This document shows, one piece after another, positions 1-8,484 of a stretch of 64,000 nt of DNA. Source of the DNA: Endomicrobiales bacterium. Its GTDB lineage: Bacteria > Elusimicrobiota > Endomicrobiia > Endomicrobiales > JAFGGC01. Positions within the stretch are counted from its first letter, which is position 1. Each line of letters opens with the position of its first letter. The position numbers were made by a program, and so were the translations under genes. Under the pieces are notes generated by a model that did not search any database, was not told where the DNA came from, and saw only the letters and a list, made by a program, of their open reading frames with translations. The stretch lies in contig JAFGGC010000034.1 of assembly GCA_016930715.1 (NCBI GenBank), positions 1-64,000 of the forward strand, written 5' to 3'.

Positions 1-444
1 CTCAGGCAAAAGACGTTTACACCTTAATACAGGTCAAAGACTGGCCTTGACAAACCCGACTACTTTATGGGATACAACATAGCGGAAGTGGAATACGATA
101 AGCCGAAGAGAAAGAAAGGGAGAACGTCAAGCAGCTTTTACAGGCTTTATGACGTTGCGATGCTTGGAATAGTGAACAACTCCAAGTTGCCGTTGAGGCT
201 GTCGATCTTCGCGGGGTCAATAATCGGAATAATGAGTCTGTTCGTTGCTTTTGCATACCTGATATATAAGCTGGTGTTCTGGAGTTCGTTCCAGCTGGGT
301 CAGGCTCCTCTGGTGATTGGATTGTTCTTCTTTGCGGCGGTCCAGTTATTTTTTATTGGTATTATCGGAGAATATATCGGAGCAATATATACCCAGGTTA
401 AAAAGAGGCCTTTGGTCATCGAAAAGGAAAGAATAAACTTCTAA
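1..444 (+). CDS. GT2 polyprenyl-phosphate glycosyltransferase, C-terminal end (partial, frame-broken)
   Basis: Only the end of the gene lies in the window. From the ATG at 67 the frame encodes a basic linker followed by two membrane helices and the ending 'GIIGEYIGAIY..VKKRPL', which is typical of the C-terminus of GtrB/DPM-like family 2 glycosyltransferases that load a sugar onto undecaprenyl phosphate. The same frame reads back to a stop at 25-27, while the frame starting at base 3 reads 'AKDVYTLIQ' before its own stop at 48-50. One surplus base near 40-47 would join the two, so the gene is either frameshifted or carries a sequence error. It ends 10 bases before the next gene, as the first visible member of the glycan operon. 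The family call is fairly sure; the substrate is unknown. Confidence 0.7.
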
Positions 445-454
445 AAGGCGGGTT

Positions 455-3268
455 ATGAGCAGAAAAACACTGTTGATTTTGGCTGTTGCCGTTGCAATAA
501 TCGCGTCCGTTAAGACGTATTTCGGCAGGTACGATTACCTTTCGGATTTGCAGGATTATTACGCGACGGGTTACCTTCACGACCAGAACGGTAAGCCGGC
601 TAATTTTAAAAACATACCGTACTACGCGCCGGACAAAAGAAGAGGAATGCTGTTAGGCGACAAGACGTTCACGAAAAAGTACATTTTAATAACCCCGAAG
701 TACGAAAAATCGGAACCGGCACAGATAACGTACTATTTGAGCGGTAATTATTCCTCCGTCAGTTTTAAGGCGGGGTTCTCCAGAATGGAGGAAATGACTG
801 AAGAATACCTGAAATGGAGTTTTTACGAAGTGTATTCAGACGGCAGGCAGTTACTGCGGTCGGGTTTTACCGCAACGGACGACGTGAACATCGAGAAATT
901 ATCGATGAAGAATAGCAAAAAAATAATGATAGCAGCGAACGCTCCCGTAATACTGGCGAACGCTAAGCTCAAAAAAGGTTTTAAAGCGACGTTATACGAG
1001 CTAATTTCAAATATACTGCTGGGTTTTGCGGGTTTCGGCGGGTTGTCCCTTCTGGTAAAAAGATTCAAGGAAAAGGCCACGAAAGGGATAGTTTACGCTG
1101 GTATGGCGCTCGGCGCAGCGATAATGGCATCTAACATCTACCTGTTCAACAGGAATCCGAATTTTGCTTTTTCAATAGCACTGGCACTGACATTGATATT
1201 TGCGGTCGTAATGACCGCGGCGGAATATGCAATAAGCAGGCACAAGGTAGGCGCGAATAACATATTTGTGTATGCAATATTGTTCGGCTTGGTATTCGCC
1301 AAATGGCCGTTTATAAACGCGGTGGTCATTTCGAGTGTTATTGAAACACTTTTAATCATCCTATTGGTACTGGTTCCGCCGGGTTATCTTATAGTAAGAA
1401 ATATGAATGGAATAGATTTCAAAGAGAAGTTGTTCATTTCAATGCCTCTGGGCCTGGTTGTTAATAACGTGCTGTTTATGTTATGCGGGGTATTTAATGT
1501 AAGCTATATCCTAATCGTGGCGGCGGTCACGGTGCTAACAGCGTTCTTGGTTATAAAAGAATGGAAAATGCACGTAAACGGGATATCGCATTCTTTTAGC
1601 AGGTTAATGAGAAACGATTATTTGATTAATGACATCATAAACGCAAAAAGCGTTTCGATTATCATCTTGATAGCCTTATCATATATTCTTTTCGGGTATC
1701 AAAACACCTTTGCCCACAGGGACGGTATGGCTTTCGCCGGCATGGTAAACGAGATAGCGCGCGGGTTCCCGCTTCAGGCATTGCCGAGCATCATAGGGGT
1801 CAAACCGTCGGAATATCACTATTTTAACCCGATAACAGAGTACATATTCATCCTTTTTTCAGGCTACGATTATCACACGATAGCAGGTACGATATTTCCG
1901 TTGATAAGGCATTCGTGGATATTGCTGGCCCTTTATTTCATTTACAGGTCCTATCATAAGTCGCTGCTGCCTCTGGCGATATTCATTATACTGGCGTATT
2001 TCATGCCATACGATATACTTGGCAAGGGGTTTTCAAAAACAAGCCCGCTCGCCACGCTGCTCTACGGCGGTAGCAATTCATATAACGGCATAATGATAAC
2101 GATACTCGTAATAATGTGCATGTTGAAGTATAGTCTGACGAGAACGAACGGTTACGCCCTACTGTGCGGGATATTTCTGGCTGCGCTCTATCAGTTCAAG
2201 GCGAATCTGTTCATGGTCGTTGCCCCTTCGGCAGGTGTTTATTTCGCCGTCCAGGCGGTAAGAAACATGAAGTTCAAAGGGTTGGTATGGTTCACGGTTT
2301 CATCGGCGGGCCTGTTCGCGGCGCTTTTCGTTATAATGAAGCAGAATTTCACTACGGCCACTGCCCCGGTAATTATAATCGCGCCGGGAGAGTTCTTAAA
2401 AAGCGTTTTACCGATAGTAAACCAGAACGGACTTTTAATGAATATTGCCAATATATTCCGGAATGTGGAGTATTTCGATCTTATAGCGGTATTTGCAGCG
2501 GTTTTGTTCGTTGTTCTAGGGCTGGGGAATTTAATCTGGCTGTATATTGCCTATGCGTATAAGAACGCCAGCCACAATGCTTCGGCCGTTTTTCTTACGA
2601 TATTTTTCATTCTCGTGTCGCTGATTATGATTATGGTTTCGGGAAAGCTGGCAACGGGAATAAACTGTGCCGGAATGTTCGTAGGGCCTATTTTGGATGC
2701 AATAACTTATATTACGTACATATTCATCCCTTTGCTGATATATCCGCACATAAAGAGTATATACGAAAAAAACAAAAGTGTTTTAGCTGTTGGCGCGGTG
2801 ATATTCGCGTTTGCGTATTTTCTTTTCTGGGCTCAAGGTATTACGGAAACGTATTTTGTCACCAAAAGGCAGCACATCAATGTCACTTATTACGACCAGA
2901 GGATGCTTGATTACATAAACGCTCAGCCGAACAAAGGGAATTTGAACGTACTATACAATAACGAGAAGTATTTCACCGACGGTTATTATGAAGGCGCTTT
3001 CATGGCGGCGTTCTCTAACAAGCGGACTGTTTTCGAATACGCGTTGTCTCACCTGGATTTCTATCCGGCGGCGAAAGACATATACAGGGATTACAAACAG
3101 TTCTTTACGGCAGAAAACAAGGACTATGCGAGGAAATACCTTAAAGACAATAAAGTCGGCTGGATCGTCGACTATCAATCTTTAAAGCTGATGCGGTATT
3201 ACGAAACAGCGGGATTGATAAAGAAAGAAGCGCTATACGGACCGATAGTGATATACAAGGTTATTTAA
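455..3268 (+). CDS. Giant polytopic membrane protein, GT-C-like (937 aa)
   Basis: No family is recognised with certainty. The protein opens with a membrane anchor (about residues 5-20), then roughly 150 residues of probably extracytoplasmic beta-rich sequence, then many hydrophobic segments from about residue 185 to 790, and ends in a soluble tail of about 140 residues. A loop with 'HRDGMAFAGMVNEIARG' followed by 'SEYHYFNP' resembles the acidic first loop of GT-C glycosyltransferases, which use polyprenyl-phosphate sugars outside the membrane. Position directly after a GtrB-like enzyme and one base before pseG fits a glycan-transfer or glycan-modifying role. ATG at 455 follows GGCGGG. It could instead be an uncharacterised polysaccharide membrane protein of the YfhO type. 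Confidence 0.6.
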   Translation: MSRKTLLILAVAVAIIASVKTYFGRYDYLSDLQDYYATGYLHDQNGKPANFKNIPYYAPDKRRGMLLGDKTFTKKYILITPKYEKSEPAQITYYLSGNYSSVSFKAGFSRMEEMTEEYLKWSFYEVYSDGRQLLRSGFTATDDVNIEKLSMKNSKKIMIAANAPVILANAKLKKGFKATLYELISNILLGFAGFGGLSLLVKRFKEKATKGIVYAGMALGAAIMASNIYLFNRNPNFAFSIALALTLIFAVVMTAAEYAISRHKVGANNIFVYAILFGLVFAKWPFINAVVISSVIETLLIILLVLVPPGYLIVRNMNGIDFKEKLFISMPLGLVVNNVLFMLCGVFNVSYILIVAAVTVLTAFLVIKEWKMHVNGISHSFSRLMRNDYLINDIINAKSVSIIILIALSYILFGYQNTFAHRDGMAFAGMVNEIARGFPLQALPSIIGVKPSEYHYFNPITEYIFILFSGYDYHTIAGTIFPLIRHSWILLALYFIYRSYHKSLLPLAIFIILAYFMPYDILGKGFSKTSPLATLLYGGSNSYNGIMITILVIMCMLKYSLTRTNGYALLCGIFLAALYQFKANLFMVVAPSAGVYFAVQAVRNMKFKGLVWFTVSSAGLFAALFVIMKQNFTTATAPVIIIAPGEFLKSVLPIVNQNGLLMNIANIFRNVEYFDLIAVFAAVLFVVLGLGNLIWLYIAYAYKNASHNASAVFLTIFFILVSLIMIMVSGKLATGINCAGMFVGPILDAITYITYIFIPLLIYPHIKSIYEKNKSVLAVGAVIFAFAYFLFWAQGITETYFVTKRQHINVTYYDQRMLDYINAQPNKGNLNVLYNNEKYFTDGYYEGAFMAAFSNKRTVFEYALSHLDFYPAAKDIYRDYKQFFTAENKDYARKYLKDNKVGWIVDYQSLKLMRYYETAGLIKKEALYGPIVIYKVI

Positions 3269-4276
3269 ATGACGAAGCTAAACGTGGCAATATTAACTGA
3301 GGGTGGAAGCGCGATAGGATGGGGGCATATAATGCGCTGTCTTTCGCTGTACCAGGCGTGTGTAACAAAGGGCCACAGGGCGAGGATGTTCGTTCACGCC
3401 GACAAAAGCGTGAGTCCGATTGTGCCGAAAGGAACTCTCCGCTTCAACTGGCTGTCAGACAGCAAAAGGACAAGATCGGCCCTGAAGGGAACGGATATAG
3501 CCATCGTGGATTCTTACCTTACTAAAAGATCCGACTGCGGTTACATATCCCATCTGGTTCCGATGACGGCTTTCATCGACGACAACGTCAGGATGGCCTA
3601 CCCTGGCGATTTTGTCATCAACGGCACCGTTTATTCCGAGAGGTATCCGTATGTAAGGTCCAAAAACCAGAGATATATGCTCGGCGCGAGATACATGCCG
3701 TTGAGAAAAGAGTATTGGCGGACGAAAACCGCTGTGATCAAAAAGGAAGTAAAACGGATATTAGTATCGTTCGGCGGCAATCAACACGGCACGATGATTG
3801 ATAAAGTGCTTTCCCAGGTTGTGCGCGTGTTCCCGAAGGCGCGCAAGACCATTATTGCGGGTGTCGGAGCGCGCGATTTGAAAAAGATTCTGAGACACCG
3901 CGACAAAAATACAAAAATAGTCCAAAATTTCAACGCTCGAGAAATGCACCGCGAGATATGCCGCACGGATATAATGATTTCGGCCGGCGGGCAGACCCTG
4001 TATGAGCTGGCGCGCGTAGGCGTGCCGACGATAGCCATCGCGGTGGCGGACAACCAGTTCAACAACGTAAAGGGCTGGAGCAAAGCGGGATCGATAAAAT
4101 ACGCCGGGTATAAAACGGATAAAACGCTGTACAGGAAACTGGCCAAGACCCTCAACGACATGAAGAATTACTCGTTGCGGGCAAAAATGAACAGGGCCGG
4201 ACGCTCTATGGTGGACGGCAAAGGCGCGCAAAGGATAATAGAAGAGCTTGCGAGGGCTTATGAAAAGAAAAACTGA
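3269..4276 (+). CDS. pseG: UDP-2,4-diacetamido-2,4,6-trideoxy-beta-L-altropyranose hydrolase
   Basis: PseG removes UDP from the 2,4-diacetamido sugar nucleotide to give the free hexose that is condensed into pseudaminic acid in the cytoplasm. The 335-residue protein has the N-terminal glycine-rich loop with 'GWGHIMRCLSL', containing the conserved His, a central 'RILVSFGGN' GT-B motif, and a C-terminal 'MISAGGQTLYELARVGVPTI' nucleotide-binding segment, all typical of the PseG/MurG-like fold. The start follows the previous stop directly. It overlaps the next gene by 17 bases and is followed by pseH and pseI, which confirms the pathway. The earlier steps PseB and PseC are not in the window. Confidence 0.9.
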   Translation: MTKLNVAILTEGGSAIGWGHIMRCLSLYQACVTKGHRARMFVHADKSVSPIVPKGTLRFNWLSDSKRTRSALKGTDIAIVDSYLTKRSDCGYISHLVPMTAFIDDNVRMAYPGDFVINGTVYSERYPYVRSKNQRYMLGARYMPLRKEYWRTKTAVIKKEVKRILVSFGGNQHGTMIDKVLSQVVRVFPKARKTIIAGVGARDLKKILRHRDKNTKIVQNFNAREMHREICRTDIMISAGGQTLYELARVGVPTIAIAVADNQFNNVKGWSKAGSIKYAGYKTDKTLYRKLAKTLNDMKNYSLRAKMNRAGRSMVDGKGAQRIIEELARAYEKKN

Positions 4277-4793
4277 CAACATCGCGTTCAAAAACCACAA
4301 GATGATTAATTTCGTTAATATGAACGCTGGGCAGTCGTCGATGGTGCGTTTATGGCGAAATTCGAAGAGCGTGAAGGCCTGGATGTACCAGGACCACGCG
4401 ATATCCGCGTCCGAGCACAAGGCTTTTATAAAACGCCTCGCTTCCGACAAAAAGAATTCATGCTGGCTTGTTCGGTCGAAGTCAGGGGAATACATCGGTG
4501 TTGTGGCGCTAAACAAGATCGACGGTCACAACAAGCACGCGTACCTCGGCATATACGCAAATCCCGTGGCAAAAAGACCCGGAATGGGGTCCATGCTTAT
4601 TAATGCGGTCAAGCATGCGGCGTTTAAGGTGCTTAAACTGCATACGCTAAAGCTCGAAGTGCTTAACATTAACGAAAAAGCCTCGCGTTTTTACCTGAAA
4701 CACGGTTTTAAGAAAGAGGGGATTTTAAAAGAATATGTTAACAAAAAAGGGAGATGGATAGACGTCACGGTCATGGGGTGCAAAAAAACATGA
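4260..4793 (+). CDS. pseH: UDP-4-amino-4,6-dideoxy-N-acetyl-beta-L-altrosamine N-acetyltransferase
   Basis: This 177-residue GNAT acetyltransferase has the acetyl-CoA loop region 'RPGMGSMLINAVKHAAF' and the C-terminal 'NEKASRFYLKHGFKKEGILKEYV' pattern of PseH, which acetylates the 4-amino group of the altrosamine sugar nucleotide before PseG acts. I chose the ATG at 4260, inside the end of pseG and preceded by GCGAGGG; a TTG at 4248 would add four residues. Its stop overlaps the start of pseI (ATGA). A generic sugar or RimJ-like acetyltransferase is possible from sequence alone, but the position between pseG and pseI makes PseH the best call. Confidence 0.85.
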   Translation: MKRKTDNIAFKNHKMINFVNMNAGQSSMVRLWRNSKSVKAWMYQDHAISASEHKAFIKRLASDKKNSCWLVRSKSGEYIGVVALNKIDGHNKHAYLGIYANPVAKRPGMGSMLINAVKHAAFKVLKLHTLKLEVLNINEKASRFYLKHGFKKEGILKEYVNKKGRWIDVTVMGCKKT

Positions 4794-5830
4794 AGATCTC
4801 GAAAAGGTCTGTTGGCGCGAACGCGCCGGTATTCATCATCGCGGAAATGTCCGCTAACCACAATCAGGACCTGAAAGTAGCGCTAAAGACGATAAAAGCG
4901 GCGAAAGAGGCGGGCGCCGACGCGGTCAAGCTTCAGACGTATACCGCCGATACCCTGACGATTGACTGCAAAAACAAGTATTTCCGCATAAGGGGTGGCA
5001 CACTTTGGGATGGGAAAACACTGTATAACCTCTATAAACAGGCGTGTACCCCTTGGGAATGGCATCAGAGGTTATTCAGGTACGCCAAAAAACTCGGCCT
5101 TGTCTGTTTTTCAACGCCGTTCGACAGATCAGCAGTCGATTTCCTTGAAAAACTCAAAACTCCCGCGCACAAGATAGCTTCTTTTGAAATAACCGATATA
5201 CCGCTTATAGAATACGCGGCTTCGAAGAAGAAGCCGATGATAATTTCCACCGGCATTGCGGCGCTTTCCGAGATATGGGACGCCGTCTCCGCGTGCAGAC
5301 GCAAAGGGAACAACAAGTTAGCGCTTTTAAAATGCACTTCGGCGTATCCCGCGAGACCCGAGGACATGAACCTTAAAACCATTCCGGATATGATAAAGAG
5401 GTTCGGCGTTATAGTAGGGCTTTCTGACCACACGCTCGGACCGTCGGCGGCGGTAGCAGCCGTATCGCTCGGTGCGAAGATTATCGAAAAGCATTTCATA
5501 CTGGACAGGAAGCTCGGCGGGCCCGACGCCGCGTTTTCGATGGAGCCGGCCGAGTTTAACGGCATGGTCAGGGCTATAAGGGAGACTGAAAAGGCGCTGG
5601 GTAACGTAACGTACAAGCTATCAGGAAGCGTGAGAGCTTCGAGAAGATTCTGTCGGTCTCTTTTCGCCGTAAAGGACATAAAGAAGGGTGAAACAATAAC
5701 CGAAATAAACGTGAGGTCCATACGTCCCGGAGACGGGCTTTCGCCTAAATACCTTAAGAAAATACTCAAAAGAAGGGCTAAAAGGTCCGTAAAAAGAGGG
5801 ACGCCGATAAAGCTTGGCATGATAAGATGA
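4790..5830 (+). CDS. pseI: Pseudaminic acid synthase
   Basis: PseI condenses 2,4-diacetamido-2,4,6-trideoxy-L-altrose with phosphoenolpyruvate to form pseudaminic acid. The protein (346 residues from this start) has the NeuB TIM barrel with 'FIIAEMSANHNQDL', 'AVKLQTYTADT', 'CFSTPFD', 'KIASFEI', 'LLKCTSAYPA', 'GLSDHTLG' and 'IIEKHFILDR', and a C-terminal antifreeze-like SAF domain from about residue 280. The ATG at 4790 overlaps the pseH stop and follows GGGGTG; an in-frame ATG at 4754 lies inside pseH and would add twelve unrelated residues. The 'TYTADTLT' segment is typical of PseI rather than NeuB. The specificity call is supported by pseG and pseH immediately upstream. Confidence 0.92.
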   Translation: MKISKRSVGANAPVFIIAEMSANHNQDLKVALKTIKAAKEAGADAVKLQTYTADTLTIDCKNKYFRIRGGTLWDGKTLYNLYKQACTPWEWHQRLFRYAKKLGLVCFSTPFDRSAVDFLEKLKTPAHKIASFEITDIPLIEYAASKKKPMIISTGIAALSEIWDAVSACRRKGNNKLALLKCTSAYPARPEDMNLKTIPDMIKRFGVIVGLSDHTLGPSAAVAAVSLGAKIIEKHFILDRKLGGPDAAFSMEPAEFNGMVRAIRETEKALGNVTYKLSGSVRASRRFCRSLFAVKDIKKGETITEINVRSIRPGDGLSPKYLKKILKRRAKRSVKRGTPIKLGMIR

Positions 5831-5845
5831 TCCGGAGGAAAATAA

Positions 5846-7039
5846 ATGAAAAGATGCACCAAATGCATCACGCCTGAAACGCACGAAACCATTCATTTTG
5901 ACGAAAAAGGCGTCTGCAGTATATGCCGACAGCACGAATTCAAAAAGGAAAAAATAGACTGGGCCAGGAAGAAAAAGGACCTGGACGCGCTGGTGACCGA
6001 ATACAGGGGTAAATACCAGTACGACTGCATAGTTCCCTTCAGCGGAGGAAAGGACAGCACCTGGACGCTGTACTATCTCATCAAGGAATACAAGATAAAG
6101 CCGCTCGTGGTGCAGTTTGACCATGGTTTCATGCGCCCGAACCTCCATGAAAATAACAAAAAGACGATGAGGACGCTGGGCGTTGATTTTCATACCTTCA
6201 CGCCCAACTGGGACGTGGTGCGGAAGCTGATGCTTCAATCATTCCTTGAAAAGGGTGATTTCTGCTGGCACTGCCACACGGGGATCTTCGCCTATCCCAT
6301 GTGGGTCGCGATAAGGCAGCAGGTTCCCCTTGTGTTCTGGGGGGAACCTTCCGCGGAATACACGTCGTACTACAGCTACGAACAGGCCGAAGAAGTCGAT
6401 GAAAAGAGGTTCAACAGGTTCGTTAATCTCGGGATAACGGCGGATGATATGCTCATACGCCTTGAAGGAAAAGTGGACGAGCGGGACCTTCAGCCGTTCA
6501 AGTACCCTCCGTTAAAAGAGCTCAGAAAGCTTAACTACAAATCGGTTTGCTTAGGGTCATATATACCGTGGGACGTAAAAAATCAGGTCGAAATAATCCA
6601 GAAAGAGCTGGGATGGCAGGGCGACGAGGTGGAAAATGTCCCTCCGGGGTATAAATACGAAAAGATAGAGTGCATGATGCAGGGAGTCAGGGACTATATC
6701 AAGTATATCAAGCGGGGTTATACACGCCCCACTCACCTTGCTTCCATTGATATAAGAAATAAAAGGATGACCAGGGATGAAGCGCTTGAATTGATAAAGA
6801 AATATGAAGGCAAGCGCCCGCCGAGCCTCGACATATTCCTTGGATTCGTCGGCCTGACCGAAGAGGAATTCGTGCAGATAGCGGCCAGTCACGCGGTTTC
6901 ACCCTGGAAGTACGACCATTCTAAGACCGGGCTGGGCGTAAAAACCCACGATTTTGACAAATGGTGCAAGGCGGGTGCAATGCCGAGGAAAGAAGCGGAA
7001 GAGCAGCTCAAGCGGTACCATGTCAGAACGGTTAAATGA
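5846..7039 (+). CDS. N-acetyl sugar amidotransferase (WbpG/PseA family)
   Basis: This 397-residue PP-loop ATPase belongs to the family that turns an N-acetyl group into an acetamidino group on a sugar, using ammonia channelled from HisH/HisF-like partners (WbpG in Pseudomonas, PseA in Campylobacter). The ATP-binding SGGKDS motif is at residues 66-71. N-terminal pairs C4/C7 and C24/C27 suggest a zinc site, and a later 'CWHCHTG' is also cysteine-rich. ATG at 5846 follows CCGGAGGAAA. The stop overlaps the HisH-like gene (ATGA). Together with pseGHI this suggests an acetamidino pseudaminic acid such as Pse5Ac7Am. The product is inferred from context. Confidence 0.85.
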   Translation: MKRCTKCITPETHETIHFDEKGVCSICRQHEFKKEKIDWARKKKDLDALVTEYRGKYQYDCIVPFSGGKDSTWTLYYLIKEYKIKPLVVQFDHGFMRPNLHENNKKTMRTLGVDFHTFTPNWDVVRKLMLQSFLEKGDFCWHCHTGIFAYPMWVAIRQQVPLVFWGEPSAEYTSYYSYEQAEEVDEKRFNRFVNLGITADDMLIRLEGKVDERDLQPFKYPPLKELRKLNYKSVCLGSYIPWDVKNQVEIIQKELGWQGDEVENVPPGYKYEKIECMMQGVRDYIKYIKRGYTRPTHLASIDIRNKRMTRDEALELIKKYEGKRPPSLDIFLGFVGLTEEEFVQIAASHAVSPWKYDHSKTGLGVKTHDFDKWCKAGAMPRKEAEEQLKRYHVRTVK

Positions 7040-7674
7040 AAATGGCTACGATAGGCATAGTAGATTACGGAATGGGCAACATACTTTCGGTCAAGAACGC
7101 TTTTGAATACTGCGGCGCCGGGGTCGAAGTGTGTTCCAGTCCGGAAAACCTTAAGGTTGTTGAAAAGCTCGTTCTGCCCGGGGTAGGCGCGTTCGGGGAC
7201 TGCATAAAAAACATAAAAGAGCGGGGTTTCAAAGACGCTCTCGATGAAGAAGTAATAAAGAAGAAGACACCTATACTCGGCATATGCCTTGGTATGCAGG
7301 TGATGGCAAAAAAGGGGTATGAAAACGGGGAGAATGAAGGGTTGGGATGGTTTGACGCAGAGGTGGTGCGCATTGAACCCGCCGACAAAAAACTAAGGAT
7401 ACCGCACGTCGGATGGAACGACCTGGATTTCAGGGAAGATTGTTTTCTTTTCCGAGGTATGCCGGAGCACATAGACGCGTATTTCGTACATTCATACTAC
7501 ATGAAGTGCGTGAACAAATCCGACATAGCCGCGAGCTTCGATTATTCCGGTAGTTTCACGGCCGCGGTGATGAAAGGAAACATTATTGCCACGCAGTTTC
7601 ACCCGGAAAAGAGCCAGGATTACGGGCGAAAAATGCTTGAGAATTTTATCGCATGGAACCCAAAAAGTGCTTAA
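7036..7674 (+). CDS. HisH-like glutamine amidotransferase subunit for sugar amidination
   Basis: A class I glutamine amidotransferase of 212 residues that hydrolyses glutamine to supply ammonia. It has the opening 'IGIVDYGMGNILSVKNAF', the nucleophile cysteine in 'GICLGMQVM' and the His/Glu of the triad in 'QFHPEKSQDYG'. It is closely HisH-like, but its setting between an N-acetyl sugar amidotransferase and a HisF paralogue, with no other histidine genes, points to the WbpH-type partner for sugar amidination. The start overlaps the preceding stop. A second ATG at 7042 is possible. A role in histidine synthesis is less likely but not excluded. Confidence 0.85.
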   Translation: MKMATIGIVDYGMGNILSVKNAFEYCGAGVEVCSSPENLKVVEKLVLPGVGAFGDCIKNIKERGFKDALDEEVIKKKTPILGICLGMQVMAKKGYENGENEGLGWFDAEVVRIEPADKKLRIPHVGWNDLDFREDCFLFRGMPEHIDAYFVHSYYMKCVNKSDIAASFDYSGSFTAAVMKGNIIATQFHPEKSQDYGRKMLENFIAWNPKSA

Positions 7675-8458
7675 AAAGAGAATAATACCGAAGCTTCAAC
7701 TGAAAGCAAGAAGAATAGGCGGAAAAACCCGACTCGTCCTTGTTACATCGATAAAATTCAGCGAATACATCGAGATAGGGGACGCCGTTTCTCAGGCGAA
7801 GATATACCAGAGCCAGGCCGCGGATGAGCTGATATTCGTTGATATAGACGCTTCGTTGGATGACAAGGTGAATCTGCTGGTTGACGTTATCAGGAGCGCG
7901 GCGGAAGAGATATTCATGCCGTTTTGCGTGGGAGGAGGAGTTAAAACGATAGACGATTTCAGGGCGCTCCTGCTGAACGGGGCCGACAAGGTGTCGATAA
8001 ATACGTCCGCCGTGGACAATCCGGATTTCATTAACGAGGCGTCAGGGATGTTCGGCGCCCAGTGCGTAGTTTTAAGCATAGATTTCAAAAAATCGAGAGA
8101 CGGCAATTACAGGGTCTGGACGAATTGCGGTACCAAAGAAACGTCCCTGGACCCGGTAGAGTGGTCCGTGGAAGGTGAGAAAAGGGGCGCTGGCGAGATA
8201 CTACTCACCTCGATCGACAGGGACGGTACGAGGTCCGGCCTCGACATAGAAACGGTTAAGAGGGTCGTTGATTCGGTTTCCATACCGGTTATTGCCTCAG
8301 GCGGATGCGGCCTGGCAAGCCATTTTGCCGAGGGTTTCACGAAGGGCAGGGCAGATGCCGTATCAGCGGGTACGTATTTCAGCTTCAAGGACGAAAATCT
8401 AATGCAGGTGCGCTCGCAGGTCAAGAACGCCGGCGTGCCGATAAGGCTGCATTTATAA
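7667..8458 (+). CDS. HisF-like ammonia-channel subunit for sugar amidination
   Basis: A 263-residue TIM barrel homologous to imidazole-glycerol-phosphate synthase HisF. I start it at the GTG at 7667 because 'LKKRIIP' matches the HisF N-terminus; the longer open frame back to 7586 lies inside hisH. The ammonia-gate residues of HisF (Arg5, Glu46, Lys99, Glu167 in the Thermotoga numbering) can all be aligned, in 'KKRIIP', 'ADELIFVD', 'GADKVSINT' and 'RGAGEILLTSIDRDGT'. The catalytic Asp11 of the 'CLDVKDGR' motif is replaced by Gln in 'KLQLKARR', while Asp130 is kept ('LSIDFKK'). This fits a protein that carries ammonia but does not perform the histidine cyclase step. It overlaps hisH by 8 bases. 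Confidence 0.85.
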   Translation: MLKKRIIPKLQLKARRIGGKTRLVLVTSIKFSEYIEIGDAVSQAKIYQSQAADELIFVDIDASLDDKVNLLVDVIRSAAEEIFMPFCVGGGVKTIDDFRALLLNGADKVSINTSAVDNPDFINEASGMFGAQCVVLSIDFKKSRDGNYRVWTNCGTKETSLDPVEWSVEGEKRGAGEILLTSIDRDGTRSGLDIETVKRVVDSVSIPVIASGGCGLASHFAEGFTKGRADAVSAGTYFSFKDENLMQVRSQVKNAGVPIRLHL

Positions 8459-8484
8459 TGGCCTGCAAGAGACAGGAGGAAAAA

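Noticed and set aside
3761-4516. Long minus-strand open frame (251 codons) across pseG and pseH
   Set aside because: It is a shadow of pseG/pseH; its product has no recognisable domain, and the plus strand has clear motifs.
5065-6238. Two overlapping minus-strand open frames across pseI and the amidotransferase
   Set aside because: No ribosome site and no family; the plus strand shows complete PseI and PP-loop motifs.
7036-8458. Histidine biosynthesis operon
   Set aside because: Only HisH and HisF paralogues are present, next to a sugar amidotransferase, and HisF lacks Asp11.
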